Positions 1-8,974 of a stretch of 64,000 nucleotides of DNA are shown here, piece by piece. Location: NCBI GenBank assembly GCA_903853895.1, contig CAINUX010000184.1, positions 1 to 64,000 on the forward strand, written 5' to 3'. This DNA is from an uncultured beta proteobacterium. GTDB lineage: Bacteria; Pseudomonadota; Gammaproteobacteria; Burkholderiales; Burkholderiaceae_C. Numbering within the stretch: the stretch's first letter is position 1; every line of letters begins with the position of its first letter. A program made the translations under genes and the position numbers. The notes under the pieces are model-generated. The model did no database searches, was not told the DNA's origin, and saw nothing but the letters and a program-made list of their open reading frames with translations.

Positions 1-272
1 AGGCGAGAAACAAGGGCAAAGAGCCCTGAAACCAGTCCAGTACGGCCGAAAAACGACGTCAAATCGGCTGAAAAATGAAAAACTGCCTCAGCTTGCAACG
101 GGCTCAGCGTTTCGCCTCTACTTATTCACCGTAGCCCTAAACTACGAAACGCCTGCTGAACGATTCAGCCAACTTGTTGCGTCGACCGGTTGAATCCAAG
201 CCCCAATGGCGAAGTTCGCAACGGAATCACATCATCGTCATTTTCATCCTCCCGCTACCCGCGCCGCCGCCA

Positions 273-422
273 GGCTGGTGGATCGGGTATTCGGGCGTCG
301 GCCCCATTCGACGTTGCCACCGAGCGGGCACGCCAGCCACAGCAACAACGAAGCAACGCCAGAATCCCAAAGGCGCAAGACGGCGAGCGTGGGCCAGAGC
401 ACGAACACCCGATTCGCCAGCC
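273..422. repeat. 150-bp palindromic element, copy 1 (about 32-bp imperfect terminal inverted repeats)
   Basis: Left arm GGCTGGTGGATCGGGTATTCGGGCGTCGGCCC (273-304) is nearly the reverse complement of right arm GGGCCAGAGCACGAACACCCGATTCGCCAGCC (391-422); second copy at 1081-1230. Confidence 0.8.
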
Positions 423-462
423 ACCACACACATAGGCGCACAAAATCAAAAGGCCACCCAAT

Positions 463-530
463 CACTATCAATTGAGTAGCGCACTAGATCCATCCCACGA
501 GGGCTAGTGGCCCGTTTTACCTAAACTTTT
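463..530 (+). repeat. Dispersed ~60-bp intergenic repeat, copy A
   Basis: cactatcaattgagtagc...cccacgagggctagtggcccgttttacc; matches the shared pattern of a small GCTA..TAGC hairpin followed by ACGAGGGCTAGnGGCC. Confidence 0.65.
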
Positions 531-560
531 TTCGCTGCAACCGCCCGCCTGAATTAGCTC

Positions 561-1046
561 CTATTCAGGACGAAACTCGCAGCCTGACCGTTCCGCGAAT
601 TCGCCGCCGGGCATGCCCCAACTGTGGGCGTAAACCAATGAACCCGATGGCTTGAGTTGTATGGTTATCTCCTCGCGGAATACGCTCATGTCATCACGCG
701 GACCGCTGGCAAAAACTACAGAGACACCACCGTCTGCTGATGTGGTGAACTCCTTCTGCGCATGCGGGAGCACGAAAGGCAGTTCCACCATAACAGGCCA
801 CAGACACAGTGATCCGTCGGCACCGAAGCCAAGCAGTGAGGCCTCTGAGTGCATCTGAACGCCATCTGTTCGTGTGGCGACATAGTGGAACATGAGCGCA
901 GAGCCGGCGACCAACGGCTGCAGAACCAACGTTGCGGTGAAGTTTTCACCTTCGTGATTGACGCCTGTTCCGGCGAACTTGTGCGGCCCCGAGATCAAGG
1001 CAGTGAGAAGTTTCATGTCTGGCCCAAAAGAATGACTAGTGTCCAA
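561..1046 (-). CDS. Hypothetical protein (possibly DUF1579-like)
   Basis: 161-aa ORF with plausible start; lies between the two 150-bp palindromic elements; family call is weak. Confidence 0.6.
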   Translation of the reverse strand: MDTSHSFGPDMKLLTALISGPHKFAGTGVNHEGENFTATLVLQPLVAGSALMFHYVATRTDGVQMHSEASLLGFGADGSLCLWPVMVELPFVLPHAQKEFTTSADGGVSVVFASGPRDDMSVFREEITIQLKPSGSLVYAHSWGMPGGEFAERSGCEFRPE

Positions 1047-1080
1047 TTGACTGTGCTCAGTCTAGTAGGCACCGCCGCCC

Positions 1081-1230
1081 GGCTGGTGAATCGGGTGTTC
1101 GGGCGTCGGCCCCATTCGACGTTGCCACAGAATGGGCGCGCCAAACAACGCGTTGACGAAGAATGGCAAGCACCCCAAAAGAGCAAGACGGCGAGCGTGG
1201 GCCAGAGCACGAACACCCGGTCCACCAGCC
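1081..1230. repeat. 150-bp palindromic element, copy 2
   Basis: Left arm 1081-1112 and right arm 1199-1230; arms nearly identical to copy 1, same total length. Confidence 0.8.
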
Positions 1231-1271
1231 CCACACCCGCTGGCACACGGCACCGGGAACTGAACCAAAAC

Positions 1272-1333
1272 GCTATTAGTTCAATAGCAAACTAAGTCCA
1301 TACCACGAGGTCTAGAGGCCAGTTCTATCTAAG
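1272..1333 (+). repeat. Dispersed ~60-bp intergenic repeat, copy B
   Basis: gctattagttcaatagc...taccacgaggtctagaggccagttctatctaag. Confidence 0.75.
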
Positions 1334-2183
1334 ACCTCCCGTGCCGACCAGCGCCGTTAGCAAAGCGCGCCGCACCCTCCAGCCCAGCCGCGATACAGGC
1401 CTTGCCGCGTTCCCACTCCTGGTGCAAGGCCCGGGGCATATCCAGGTCCCACTGGGCGTACGCGCTGGCACGATCGGCCAGCATGGTCTGTTGCGGGAAG
1501 GCCGCCAGTTGCTCAGCCAGCGTGACAGCGGCAGACAGCGCCTCTCCGGTGGGCACCACGCGGTTGCACAGGCCCATCTGCAGCGCCTCAGCCGCATCGA
1601 CCTTGCGCCCGGTCAGGATCAAATCCATGGCGTGACCCATGCCGATCAAACGCGGCAGACGCACCGTGCCCCCATCAATCAGTGGCACGCCAAAGCGGCG
1701 GCAGAACACGCCGAAATACGCGTCCGCCTCCATCACCCGCATGTCGCACCACAAGGCCAGCTCCATGCCACCGGCCACCGCGGCGCCACTGATGGCGGCG
1801 ATCACGGGTTTGGACAACAGCAGGCGTGATGGCCCCATGGGTCCTGCAGGTCCCGGTGTATTGACCCAGTCGCTCTGTGGGGAGAAGTTCAACGCTGCAA
1901 ACGGATCGACCGGCACATCCACCGCCTGCGCCAAGCGAGCACCGGCCTGCAGATCCCAGCCCGCACAGAAGTGCCCATGGGCACCGTGAAAGACGGCCAC
2001 TTTGCACGCGGGGTCTTTATCAAAGGCCACAAACGCGTCATACAACTGGCGCGCCGTGGCGGCATCAACCGCGTTGCGCACATCAGCACGGTCCAGTGTC
2101 ACGATGCAGACGGGGCCTTGCTGGCGAGTGGTAACAGAGTGTGTCATGACGCCCATGATGCCCGGTTTCACGCCTATTTGCAT
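1329..2183 (-). CDS. Enoyl-CoA hydratase/isomerase (crotonase) family protein
   Basis: Crotonase motifs (HGAHGHFCAGWDLQ; KPVIAAISGAAVAGGMELALWCDMRV). Confidence 0.85.
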   Translation of the reverse strand: MQIGVKPGIMGVMTHSVTTRQQGPVCIVTLDRADVRNAVDAATARQLYDAFVAFDKDPACKVAVFHGAHGHFCAGWDLQAGARLAQAVDVPVDPFAALNFSPQSDWVNTPGPAGPMGPSRLLLSKPVIAAISGAAVAGGMELALWCDMRVMEADAYFGVFCRRFGVPLIDGGTVRLPRLIGMGHAMDLILTGRKVDAAEALQMGLCNRVVPTGEALSAAVTLAEQLAAFPQQTMLADRASAYAQWDLDMPRALHQEWERGKACIAAGLEGAARFANGAGRHGRS

Positions 2184-2279
2184 CTACCTGTCACCTGCCC
2201 GACAGGAGGTCGGTACAAACCCTGTCGGGCATCGCGGGGATTGAAGCTATAACCGTGCAGCTATGCAACGGGAGACAAC

Positions 2280-3155
2280 GTGCTGCTAATACAACTGGTG
2301 ATCAGCGGAATTGCACAAGGGTGCATTTACGGGCTGATTGCACTGGGCTTCGTGCTCATCTACAAGGCGACCGAGACCGTCAGCTTCGCCCAAGGCGAGC
2401 TGATGATGCTGGGCGCTTTCGGCGGCCTGGTGGGCATGACCATGCTGGGATTCCCCTATTGGCTGGCGATCCCTTGTGCCATTGCCGGCATGGCCGTGTT
2501 TGGCGTCGTGCTGGAGCGCGCCGTCATCCGCCCCATTCTGGGCCAGCCCGCATTTTCCGTGGTGATGCTGACCATCGGCATTGGCTATGTGGCGCGCGGG
2601 GCCATCACCATGATTCCCGGCATCGGCACCGATACACAAGCGCTGCCCGTGCCGTATAAGGACGAGATCTGGAACGTCAGCGGCGTGGTACTCAACGTCG
2701 AGCACATGGCGGTGATTGGTGCCACCGCTGTGTTGTGCGTACTGTTGTTTGTATTGTTTCGCTATAGCAAGCTGGGCATTGCGATGCAGGCCGCCTCGCA
2801 GAACCAGTTGGCCGCGTATTACATGGGCATTCCGGTCAAGCGGCTCAACGGCATTGCCTGGGGCCTGGCGGCTGCGGTGGCCGCCATTGCAGGCTTGCTG
2901 CTGGCCCCGATTACCTTTGTGCATGCCAACATGGGCTTCATCGGACTCAAGGCCTTTCCCGCTGCTGTGGTGGGCGGCTTTGGCAGCCTGCCGGGCGCCA
3001 TTGTGGGCGGGCTGGTGATTGGCATTGTGGAGTCGCTCTCAGGCTTCTATTTGCCTGATGGTTTCAAGGACACAGCGGCCTACGTGGTGGTGCTGGTCAT
3101 GCTGATGGTCAAGCCCAACGGTCTGTTTGGTGAAAAGCTAAGGAAGAAGGTCTGA
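2280..3155 (+). CDS. livH: Branched-chain amino acid-type ABC transporter permease (LivH family)
   Basis: LivH-like sequence, first of the ordered set LivH-LivM-LivG-LivF. Confidence 0.9.
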   Translation: MLLIQLVISGIAQGCIYGLIALGFVLIYKATETVSFAQGELMMLGAFGGLVGMTMLGFPYWLAIPCAIAGMAVFGVVLERAVIRPILGQPAFSVVMLTIGIGYVARGAITMIPGIGTDTQALPVPYKDEIWNVSGVVLNVEHMAVIGATAVLCVLLFVLFRYSKLGIAMQAASQNQLAAYYMGIPVKRLNGIAWGLAAAVAAIAGLLLAPITFVHANMGFIGLKAFPAAVVGGFGSLPGAIVGGLVIGIVESLSGFYLPDGFKDTAAYVVVLVMLMVKPNGLFGEKLRKKV

Positions 3156-4231
3156 TGCGTTTCATCTTCAAAACCGATTACGGCCAGGACATCAATCTGG
3201 CCAAGCATGGCGGACACGTGTTCTGGTACAGCGCGCTCGTGCTGTTGATGGTGGCCGCACCGTGGCTGTTTGCCGAGTACTGGCTGGCACAGCTCACGCT
3301 GGTGCTGATCTATTCGATTGCCGGATTGGGCCTGATGCTGTTGGCGGGCTTTACCGGTCTGTTCTCCATGGGCCATGCGGCTTTTCTGGGCGTTGGCGCC
3401 TACACGCATGCGGTGTTGACCAATATGGGGGTGCCGTTCCCCATCGCGCTGGCCTGTGCAGCCGGGCTCTCGGCGGCCGTTGGGCTCGTGGTCGGGCTGC
3501 CCGCCTTGCGGGTGAAGGGTATTTACTTAGGGATTGCCACGCTGTCGTTTGGCTTTATTGTGGAAGAGGTGCTGGCCCGCTGGGAATCGGTCACGGGCGG
3601 CAACGCCGGCATCCACATCAAGAAGCCCGATATTTTTGGCTGGGTGCTGGAGACCGGCGACCAGTTCTACTTTTTGTGTCTGGTCATCACGGTGGTGTCC
3701 ACGCTGGGCATTCTCAACCTGCTGCGTTCACCCACCGGCCGCGCCTTTGTGGCGATACGCGACTCCGAAATTTCAGCACAGAGCATGGGCATCCACCTGG
3801 CGTACTACAAGACACTGTCGTTTGCGATCTCGGCCGCACTGGCGGGCATTGCCGGCGCACTGTATGCCCACAACCTGCAGTTCATCTCCCCCGACCAGTT
3901 CAACATCCTGCAGAGTATTGACTTGCTGCTGATGATCGTCATTGGTGGTGTGGGCTCCGTGCACGGCGCATTCCTGGGCGCCATCTTCCTGATCACCATG
4001 CCGCAGGCCATTGCCATGATCAAGGATTTCCTGCCGCCCGTCATCGGTCAGGCACCCGGCCTGCAAGGCCTGGTGTATGGCCTGGTCTTGATTGCCTTTG
4101 TGCTGTTTGAGCCCATGGGCCTATACGGCCGCTGGCTGAAGATTCGCACTTACCTTCAGATGTTCCCGTTCTACCGCAAGGGCATGTTCAAGCGGCAAAA
4201 GTCCTTTCAGAAATCGGACCGGTTGAAATGA
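3155..4231 (+). CDS. livM: Branched-chain amino acid-type ABC transporter permease (LivM family)
   Basis: LivM-like permease, start overlaps livH stop. Confidence 0.9.
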   Translation: MRFIFKTDYGQDINLAKHGGHVFWYSALVLLMVAAPWLFAEYWLAQLTLVLIYSIAGLGLMLLAGFTGLFSMGHAAFLGVGAYTHAVLTNMGVPFPIALACAAGLSAAVGLVVGLPALRVKGIYLGIATLSFGFIVEEVLARWESVTGGNAGIHIKKPDIFGWVLETGDQFYFLCLVITVVSTLGILNLLRSPTGRAFVAIRDSEISAQSMGIHLAYYKTLSFAISAALAGIAGALYAHNLQFISPDQFNILQSIDLLLMIVIGGVGSVHGAFLGAIFLITMPQAIAMIKDFLPPVIGQAPGLQGLVYGLVLIAFVLFEPMGLYGRWLKIRTYLQMFPFYRKGMFKRQKSFQKSDRLK

Positions 4232-5067
4232 AAGACCTACTCCTTTCCGCAAAAAATCTGAGCGTGCGCTTCGGCGGCGTGCTGGCCGTCAACAACGTGA
4301 GCTTTGACGTCAAGCAAGGCGAAGTCTTCACGCTGATCGGCCCCAATGGCGCGGGCAAGACAACCGTCTTCAACCTGATCAGCCGCATCTACACGCCCAC
4401 GACCGGGACTATCGAATTCCGGGGCCCCGACGGTATGCTCAAACTTACCGAGCAGCCACCGCAGAACGTGGCGTCACTGGGCATCGCGCGCACCTTCCAG
4501 AACATCGAGTTGTTTGAGCACGCGTCCGTTTTGCACAATCTGTTGATTGGTCGCCACACGCACCGTGCAACCGGGCTTTGGCAGGACCTGTTCTTCACCG
4601 CCAAGGTTCGCGAAGCGGAGCTGAAAGCACGCGAGAAGGCCGAAGAGGTCATTGAATTTTTGAGCCTGCAGCACTACCGCGACACCTTTGTGGCAGGCCT
4701 GCCATATGGCGTACGCAAGGTGGTGGAACTGGCCCGCGCCCTGTGCACCGAGCCCAAGCTGCTTCTGCTGGACGAGCCCTCCAGCGGCCTCAACGTGGAG
4801 GAGACCGACGACATGGCCTTCTGGATCCAGGACATCAAACATGAGTTGGGCATTACCGTGCTGATGGTGGAGCACGACATGTCATTGGTCTCCAAAGTGT
4901 CCGACCGGGTTCTGGCCATGAACCAGGGCGAAATGCTGGCCATGGGCACACCGCGCGAGGTGCAAACCGACCCCGGCGTGATCGAAGCCTACCTGGGCTC
5001 CATTGACGATGTATCGTCGTTGCGCCGCACGGCTTCTGGCCTCACTTCTACCGCGGGGGTCGTATGA
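4228..5067 (+). CDS. livG: ABC transporter ATP-binding protein (LivG family)
   Basis: Walker A GPNGAGKTT, Walker B LLLLDEPSSGLN; overlaps livM by 4 nt. Confidence 0.9.
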   Translation: MKDLLLSAKNLSVRFGGVLAVNNVSFDVKQGEVFTLIGPNGAGKTTVFNLISRIYTPTTGTIEFRGPDGMLKLTEQPPQNVASLGIARTFQNIELFEHASVLHNLLIGRHTHRATGLWQDLFFTAKVREAELKAREKAEEVIEFLSLQHYRDTFVAGLPYGVRKVVELARALCTEPKLLLLDEPSSGLNVEETDDMAFWIQDIKHELGITVLMVEHDMSLVSKVSDRVLAMNQGEMLAMGTPREVQTDPGVIEAYLGSIDDVSSLRRTASGLTSTAGVV

Positions 5068-5861
5068 GCACCGTGCCCCCCGCCGTCAGCGACATGCCGG
5101 TCCTCAAGCTGCTCAACGTCGAGAGTGCCTACGGCCCGATCAAGGCCATCCGCGGTGTCAGTCTGCAGGTGCGCCGCAGTGAAATCGCCACCGTACTGGG
5201 CTCGAACGGCGCCGGCAAAACCACCATCCTGAAGACCATCTCGGGCATCATTGACCCGCGCAAGGGTTCTATCGAATTCAAGGGCGAAGACATCACGGCC
5301 AATGACCCGGCGCACATCGTGCAGCAGGGCCTGAGCCATGTGCCCGAGGGACGTGAAGTTTTCCCCTTGCTCAGCGTCCACGACAACCTGCTGATGGGGG
5401 CCTACACCCGATCGGACCGTGATGGCGTGGCCCGCGACATGGAAACGGTCTTTGGCTACTTTCCCATCCTGCGCGAGCGCGCGGCGCAAGACGCCGGCCT
5501 GCTGTCGGGCGGTCAACAGCAGATGCTGTCCATCTCGCGCGCCTTGATGGCCAACCCCGACCTGATCCTGCTGGATGAGCCCAGCCTGGGCCTCTCCCCC
5601 AAACTCACCAAAGAGATTTTCGAAATCGTGGTGCGCATCAACCGCGAGCGTGGTACCACCATTTTGCTGGTGGAACAGAATGCCAACATGGCACTTAACG
5701 CGTCGGACTATGGCTATGTGCTGGAGAACGGCCGCATCGTCATGGAAGACACCTGCGCCCATCTGCGCGAGAAGGACGACATCAAGGAGTTCTACCTGGG
5801 GCTCAAGGAAGACGGTGTGCGCGGCGAGCGGCGCTGGAAGAAAAAGAAGACCTGGAGATAG
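5064..5861 (+). CDS. livF: ABC transporter ATP-binding protein (LivF family)
   Basis: Walker A GSNGAGKTT, LSGGQQQ, LILLDEPSLGLSP; overlaps livG by 4 nt. Confidence 0.9.
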   Translation: MSTVPPAVSDMPVLKLLNVESAYGPIKAIRGVSLQVRRSEIATVLGSNGAGKTTILKTISGIIDPRKGSIEFKGEDITANDPAHIVQQGLSHVPEGREVFPLLSVHDNLLMGAYTRSDRDGVARDMETVFGYFPILRERAAQDAGLLSGGQQQMLSISRALMANPDLILLDEPSLGLSPKLTKEIFEIVVRINRERGTTILLVEQNANMALNASDYGYVLENGRIVMEDTCAHLREKDDIKEFYLGLKEDGVRGERRWKKKKTWR

Positions 5862-5868
5862 AAACAGA

Positions 5869-7725
5869 ATGACTCAACTCTGGGATACCTCTTCGATAAA
5901 GCCCTGCAACGACATCGTGTTGCCAGGGGAAACCATACCCGCACTGTTTTGGAATGGCGTCACCCAGCGGGGCCCCCAGGTCTGGATGCGGCAAAAGCAC
6001 TTGGGCCTATGGCGCAGCTGGACCTGGACCCAAACTGGCGACGCAGTGCGCGAGATCGCAGGGGGCTTGCTGAGCCTGGGCTTTGCCAAGGGCGAATGCG
6101 CCTCCATACTGGCCAATACGGTGGTCGAGTGGGTCTGCGCCGATCTGGCCGTGCTATCGGCAGGGGGCGTTTCCAACGGCATATACCCCACCGATGCCTC
6201 GTCTCAAGTTCGTTACCTCTGCGAAGACTCCTGCACGACGGTACTGTTTGTCGAAGACGACGAGCAACTGGACAAGGCACTGGTAGTTCGCGCCCAACTG
6301 CCAGGACTGCGCAAGATCGTGGTGTTCGACATGGAGGGTTTGCGCGACCTGCATGATCCCGGCGTCATCAGCCTGGAGACCCTGCGCGCCGTCGGGCGCG
6401 ATTATTTGCTCAAGAACCCGGGCGCTGTAGAACTGCGCGCCGCAGCCTGCAAGCCGGAAGACCTGGCCATTCTGGTTTACACCTCGGGCACCACTGGCAA
6501 GCCCAAGGGCGCTATGCATCTGCACCAGGGGCTGGTCTACACCGTGCGTGGCTACAACACGCTGGTGGCGCAGGACCAGCGCGATGAACGCATGTGCTTC
6601 TTGCCGCTGTGCCACATTGCCGAGCGCATGGGCGGGGAGTACTTTGCGCTTTACACCGGTGCCAAACTCAACTTCGTCGAGAACCCGGAGACCATTCCAG
6701 AAAACGTGCGCGAAATCGCACCCACTGTCTTCACGGCCGTGCCCCGTGTGTGGGAGAAGTTCTACTCCGGCGTGATGATTTCGCTCAAGGAGGCGGGCCG
6801 CGTCCAGCAGGCCGCCTATGCGTGGGGAATTGGTGTGGGTACCCGCATTGCCGACCGGGTCCTGGCGGGGCAGCCGGTCAGCGCCAGCCTGAAGGTCCAG
6901 TTCACGCTGGCCCAGTGGCTGGTGCTCAACAACGTGCGCAAGCTCATCGGCATTCACCGCGCACGTTTTCTGGTGACCGGTGCGGCTCCCATTTCACCCG
7001 ACCTGGTGCGCTGGTACATGGCGCTGGGGCTGCCCATGCTGGAAGTCTGGGGCATGACCGAGACCTGTGGTGCATCCACCGGGGTGCCCGCAGACAAAAT
7101 GAAACCCGGCTCGATTGGTCCGGCCGCAGGCTACAACGAAGTCAAACTCGACCCCGCAACCGGTGAGATTTTGGTGCGTGGCAAAAACGTCTTTGCCGGC
7201 TATCTGAACCTGCCCGAAAAAACCGCCGAGACCATCGACAAGGATGGCTGGTTGCACACTGGCGATGTGGGCGTGGTGGATGCTGACGGCTACTTCCGCA
7301 TCACCGACCGGATGAAAGACATCATCATCACGGCGGGAGGCAAGAATGTCACCCCCAGCGAACTGGAAAATGACCTCAAATTCTCACCCTACATCACCGA
7401 CGCGGTGGTCATTGGCGACAAGCGCCCCTACCTGACGGTCATCATCATGATCGACCAGGAAAACGTGGAGAAGTTTGCACAGGACGCCGACATTCCGTTT
7501 GGCAACTATGCCTCGCTCACCCGCGCAACCGAAGTGCAGGCGCTGATTCAGGCCGAACTGGAGCGCGTCAACACCAAATTCGCACGGGTCGAACAACTCA
7601 AGAAGTTCTTCCTGCTGGAAACCCAGCTGACCGCTGAAGATGAGGAACTTACCCCCACCATGAAGCTCAAACGCAAACTGGTGGAAACAAAATACGCGGC
7701 TCAAATTGAAGCCATGTACCACTGA
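5869..7725 (+). CDS. AMP-dependent acyl-CoA synthetase/ligase (long-chain type)
   Basis: LVYTSGTTGKPKGAM, WGMTETCGAS, HTGDVGVVDADGYFRITDRMKDIIITAGGKNV; ORF track starts at 5575 but MTQLWDT at 5869 is the likely start. Confidence 0.9.
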   Translation: MTQLWDTSSIKPCNDIVLPGETIPALFWNGVTQRGPQVWMRQKHLGLWRSWTWTQTGDAVREIAGGLLSLGFAKGECASILANTVVEWVCADLAVLSAGGVSNGIYPTDASSQVRYLCEDSCTTVLFVEDDEQLDKALVVRAQLPGLRKIVVFDMEGLRDLHDPGVISLETLRAVGRDYLLKNPGAVELRAAACKPEDLAILVYTSGTTGKPKGAMHLHQGLVYTVRGYNTLVAQDQRDERMCFLPLCHIAERMGGEYFALYTGAKLNFVENPETIPENVREIAPTVFTAVPRVWEKFYSGVMISLKEAGRVQQAAYAWGIGVGTRIADRVLAGQPVSASLKVQFTLAQWLVLNNVRKLIGIHRARFLVTGAAPISPDLVRWYMALGLPMLEVWGMTETCGASTGVPADKMKPGSIGPAAGYNEVKLDPATGEILVRGKNVFAGYLNLPEKTAETIDKDGWLHTGDVGVVDADGYFRITDRMKDIIITAGGKNVTPSELENDLKFSPYITDAVVIGDKRPYLTVIIMIDQENVEKFAQDADIPFGNYASLTRATEVQALIQAELERVNTKFARVEQLKKFFLLETQLTAEDEELTPTMKLKRKLVETKYAAQIEAMYH

Positions 7726-7759
7726 CCCGACTAGCCCCCCTTTATCACTACCGACAAGA

Positions 7760-8923
7760 ATGACCATGAAATTGAAAATTGCCATTGCAAGCCTATCGCT
7801 ATTGGCTAGCGTCGCAGGAGCCCAGCAGCAAGGCATCAGCAAGAACGAAATCCTGATTGGAACGATCCAGGACCTCTCCGGCCCACTAGCTGGTTATGGC
7901 AAACAAGCTAGAGCCGGCATGATGATGGCCATCGAAGAAATCAATGAGCTCGGTGGCATCCACGGCCGCAAGATCAAACTGCTGGTCGAGGACTCCGGCT
8001 ATGACCCAAAGAAGGCCATTCTGGCAACCCAGAAGCTGGTCAACCAGGAAAAGATTTTCATGATGGTGGGCCATATTGGCACGGCGCAAAACGAAGCCGC
8101 CATGCCCATCCAGTTCGAGAAGGACGTCATTAATTTTTTCCCGCTCACGGCAGCACGTTCGATGTATGAGCCCTTTCACCGCCTCAAGTTCTCCACGCTG
8201 CCCACCTATTACGAGCAGATTCACAGCTCCTTGCCGAAGCTGGTCCGCCAGAAAAACGTGACCAAGGTCTGCACCATTTACCAGGACGATGACTTTGGCC
8301 TGGAGGTGTTGCAGGGCACTGAAGAGGGCCTCAAGGCCGTCAAAATGACGCTCACGGACAAGGCCTCGTTCAAGCGTGGCGCGACCGACTTCTCGTCGCA
8401 GGTCGCCAAAATGCAGGCCAGTGGCTGCGAATTGGTGGTCCTGGGAACCATCATCCGCGAGACCATTGGCACGATCGGCACGGCCCGGAAGATGGGCTTC
8501 AACCCGATCTTCATGGGATCCAGTGCGGCATACACCGATCTGATCCACAAGATCGGCGGCAAGGCCATGGATGGCTTCTACGCCGCCAGTACCGCCCAGT
8601 TCCCTTACATGGATGACCCATCACAGCCAGTGCGTCGCTGGGCCGCCAAGTACAAGACCCAATTCAACGAAGATCCGTCAACTATCTCTGTGTTTGGCTA
8701 CACCACGATCAACGTGTTTGCCAACGCCATGCGTGACGCGGGCGACCGCCCGACCACGTCCAAGTTCATCAGGTCCATGGAGGTCGTGAAGGTTCCGGCC
8801 GACATGTTTGGCGCCCCGGCCCTGAAGTTCACGCCCACCCGTCGGCTTGGCAGTGACGAGTCACGCCTGTCACAGATTCAGGACGGCCGCTGGAACGTGG
8901 TCATTGACTACAACAGCAAGTAG
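7760..8923 (+). CDS. ABC transporter substrate-binding protein (Liv-type), paralog 1
   Basis: Signal peptide MTMKLKIAIASLSLLASVAGA; periplasmic binding protein type 1. Confidence 0.88.
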   Translation: MTMKLKIAIASLSLLASVAGAQQQGISKNEILIGTIQDLSGPLAGYGKQARAGMMMAIEEINELGGIHGRKIKLLVEDSGYDPKKAILATQKLVNQEKIFMMVGHIGTAQNEAAMPIQFEKDVINFFPLTAARSMYEPFHRLKFSTLPTYYEQIHSSLPKLVRQKNVTKVCTIYQDDDFGLEVLQGTEEGLKAVKMTLTDKASFKRGATDFSSQVAKMQASGCELVVLGTIIRETIGTIGTARKMGFNPIFMGSSAAYTDLIHKIGGKAMDGFYAASTAQFPYMDDPSQPVRRWAAKYKTQFNEDPSTISVFGYTTINVFANAMRDAGDRPTTSKFIRSMEVVKVPADMFGAPALKFTPTRRLGSDESRLSQIQDGRWNVVIDYNSK

Positions 8924-8974
8924 ATTCCCGCCCTGTCTTACCCCGCCCAGCAGATTTCAACCAGGAGACAAACC

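Noticed and set aside
1-190. Possible end of a transposase gene at the left window edge
   Set aside because: All frames contain stops and no transposase motif is recognisable; insufficient sequence to call.
190-475. Several short ORFs (66-101 aa) across the first 150-bp palindrome
   Set aside because: They overlap in all frames and arise from the palindrome; similar minus-strand peptides in the two copies (RVFVLWPTLAVL) are explained by DNA-level repeat identity.
273-1230. Integron gene cassette with attC sites
   Set aside because: Length and spacing suggestive, but no RYYYAAC/GTTRRRY core pair and no integrase in the window; kept only as a hypothesis about cassette-like layout.
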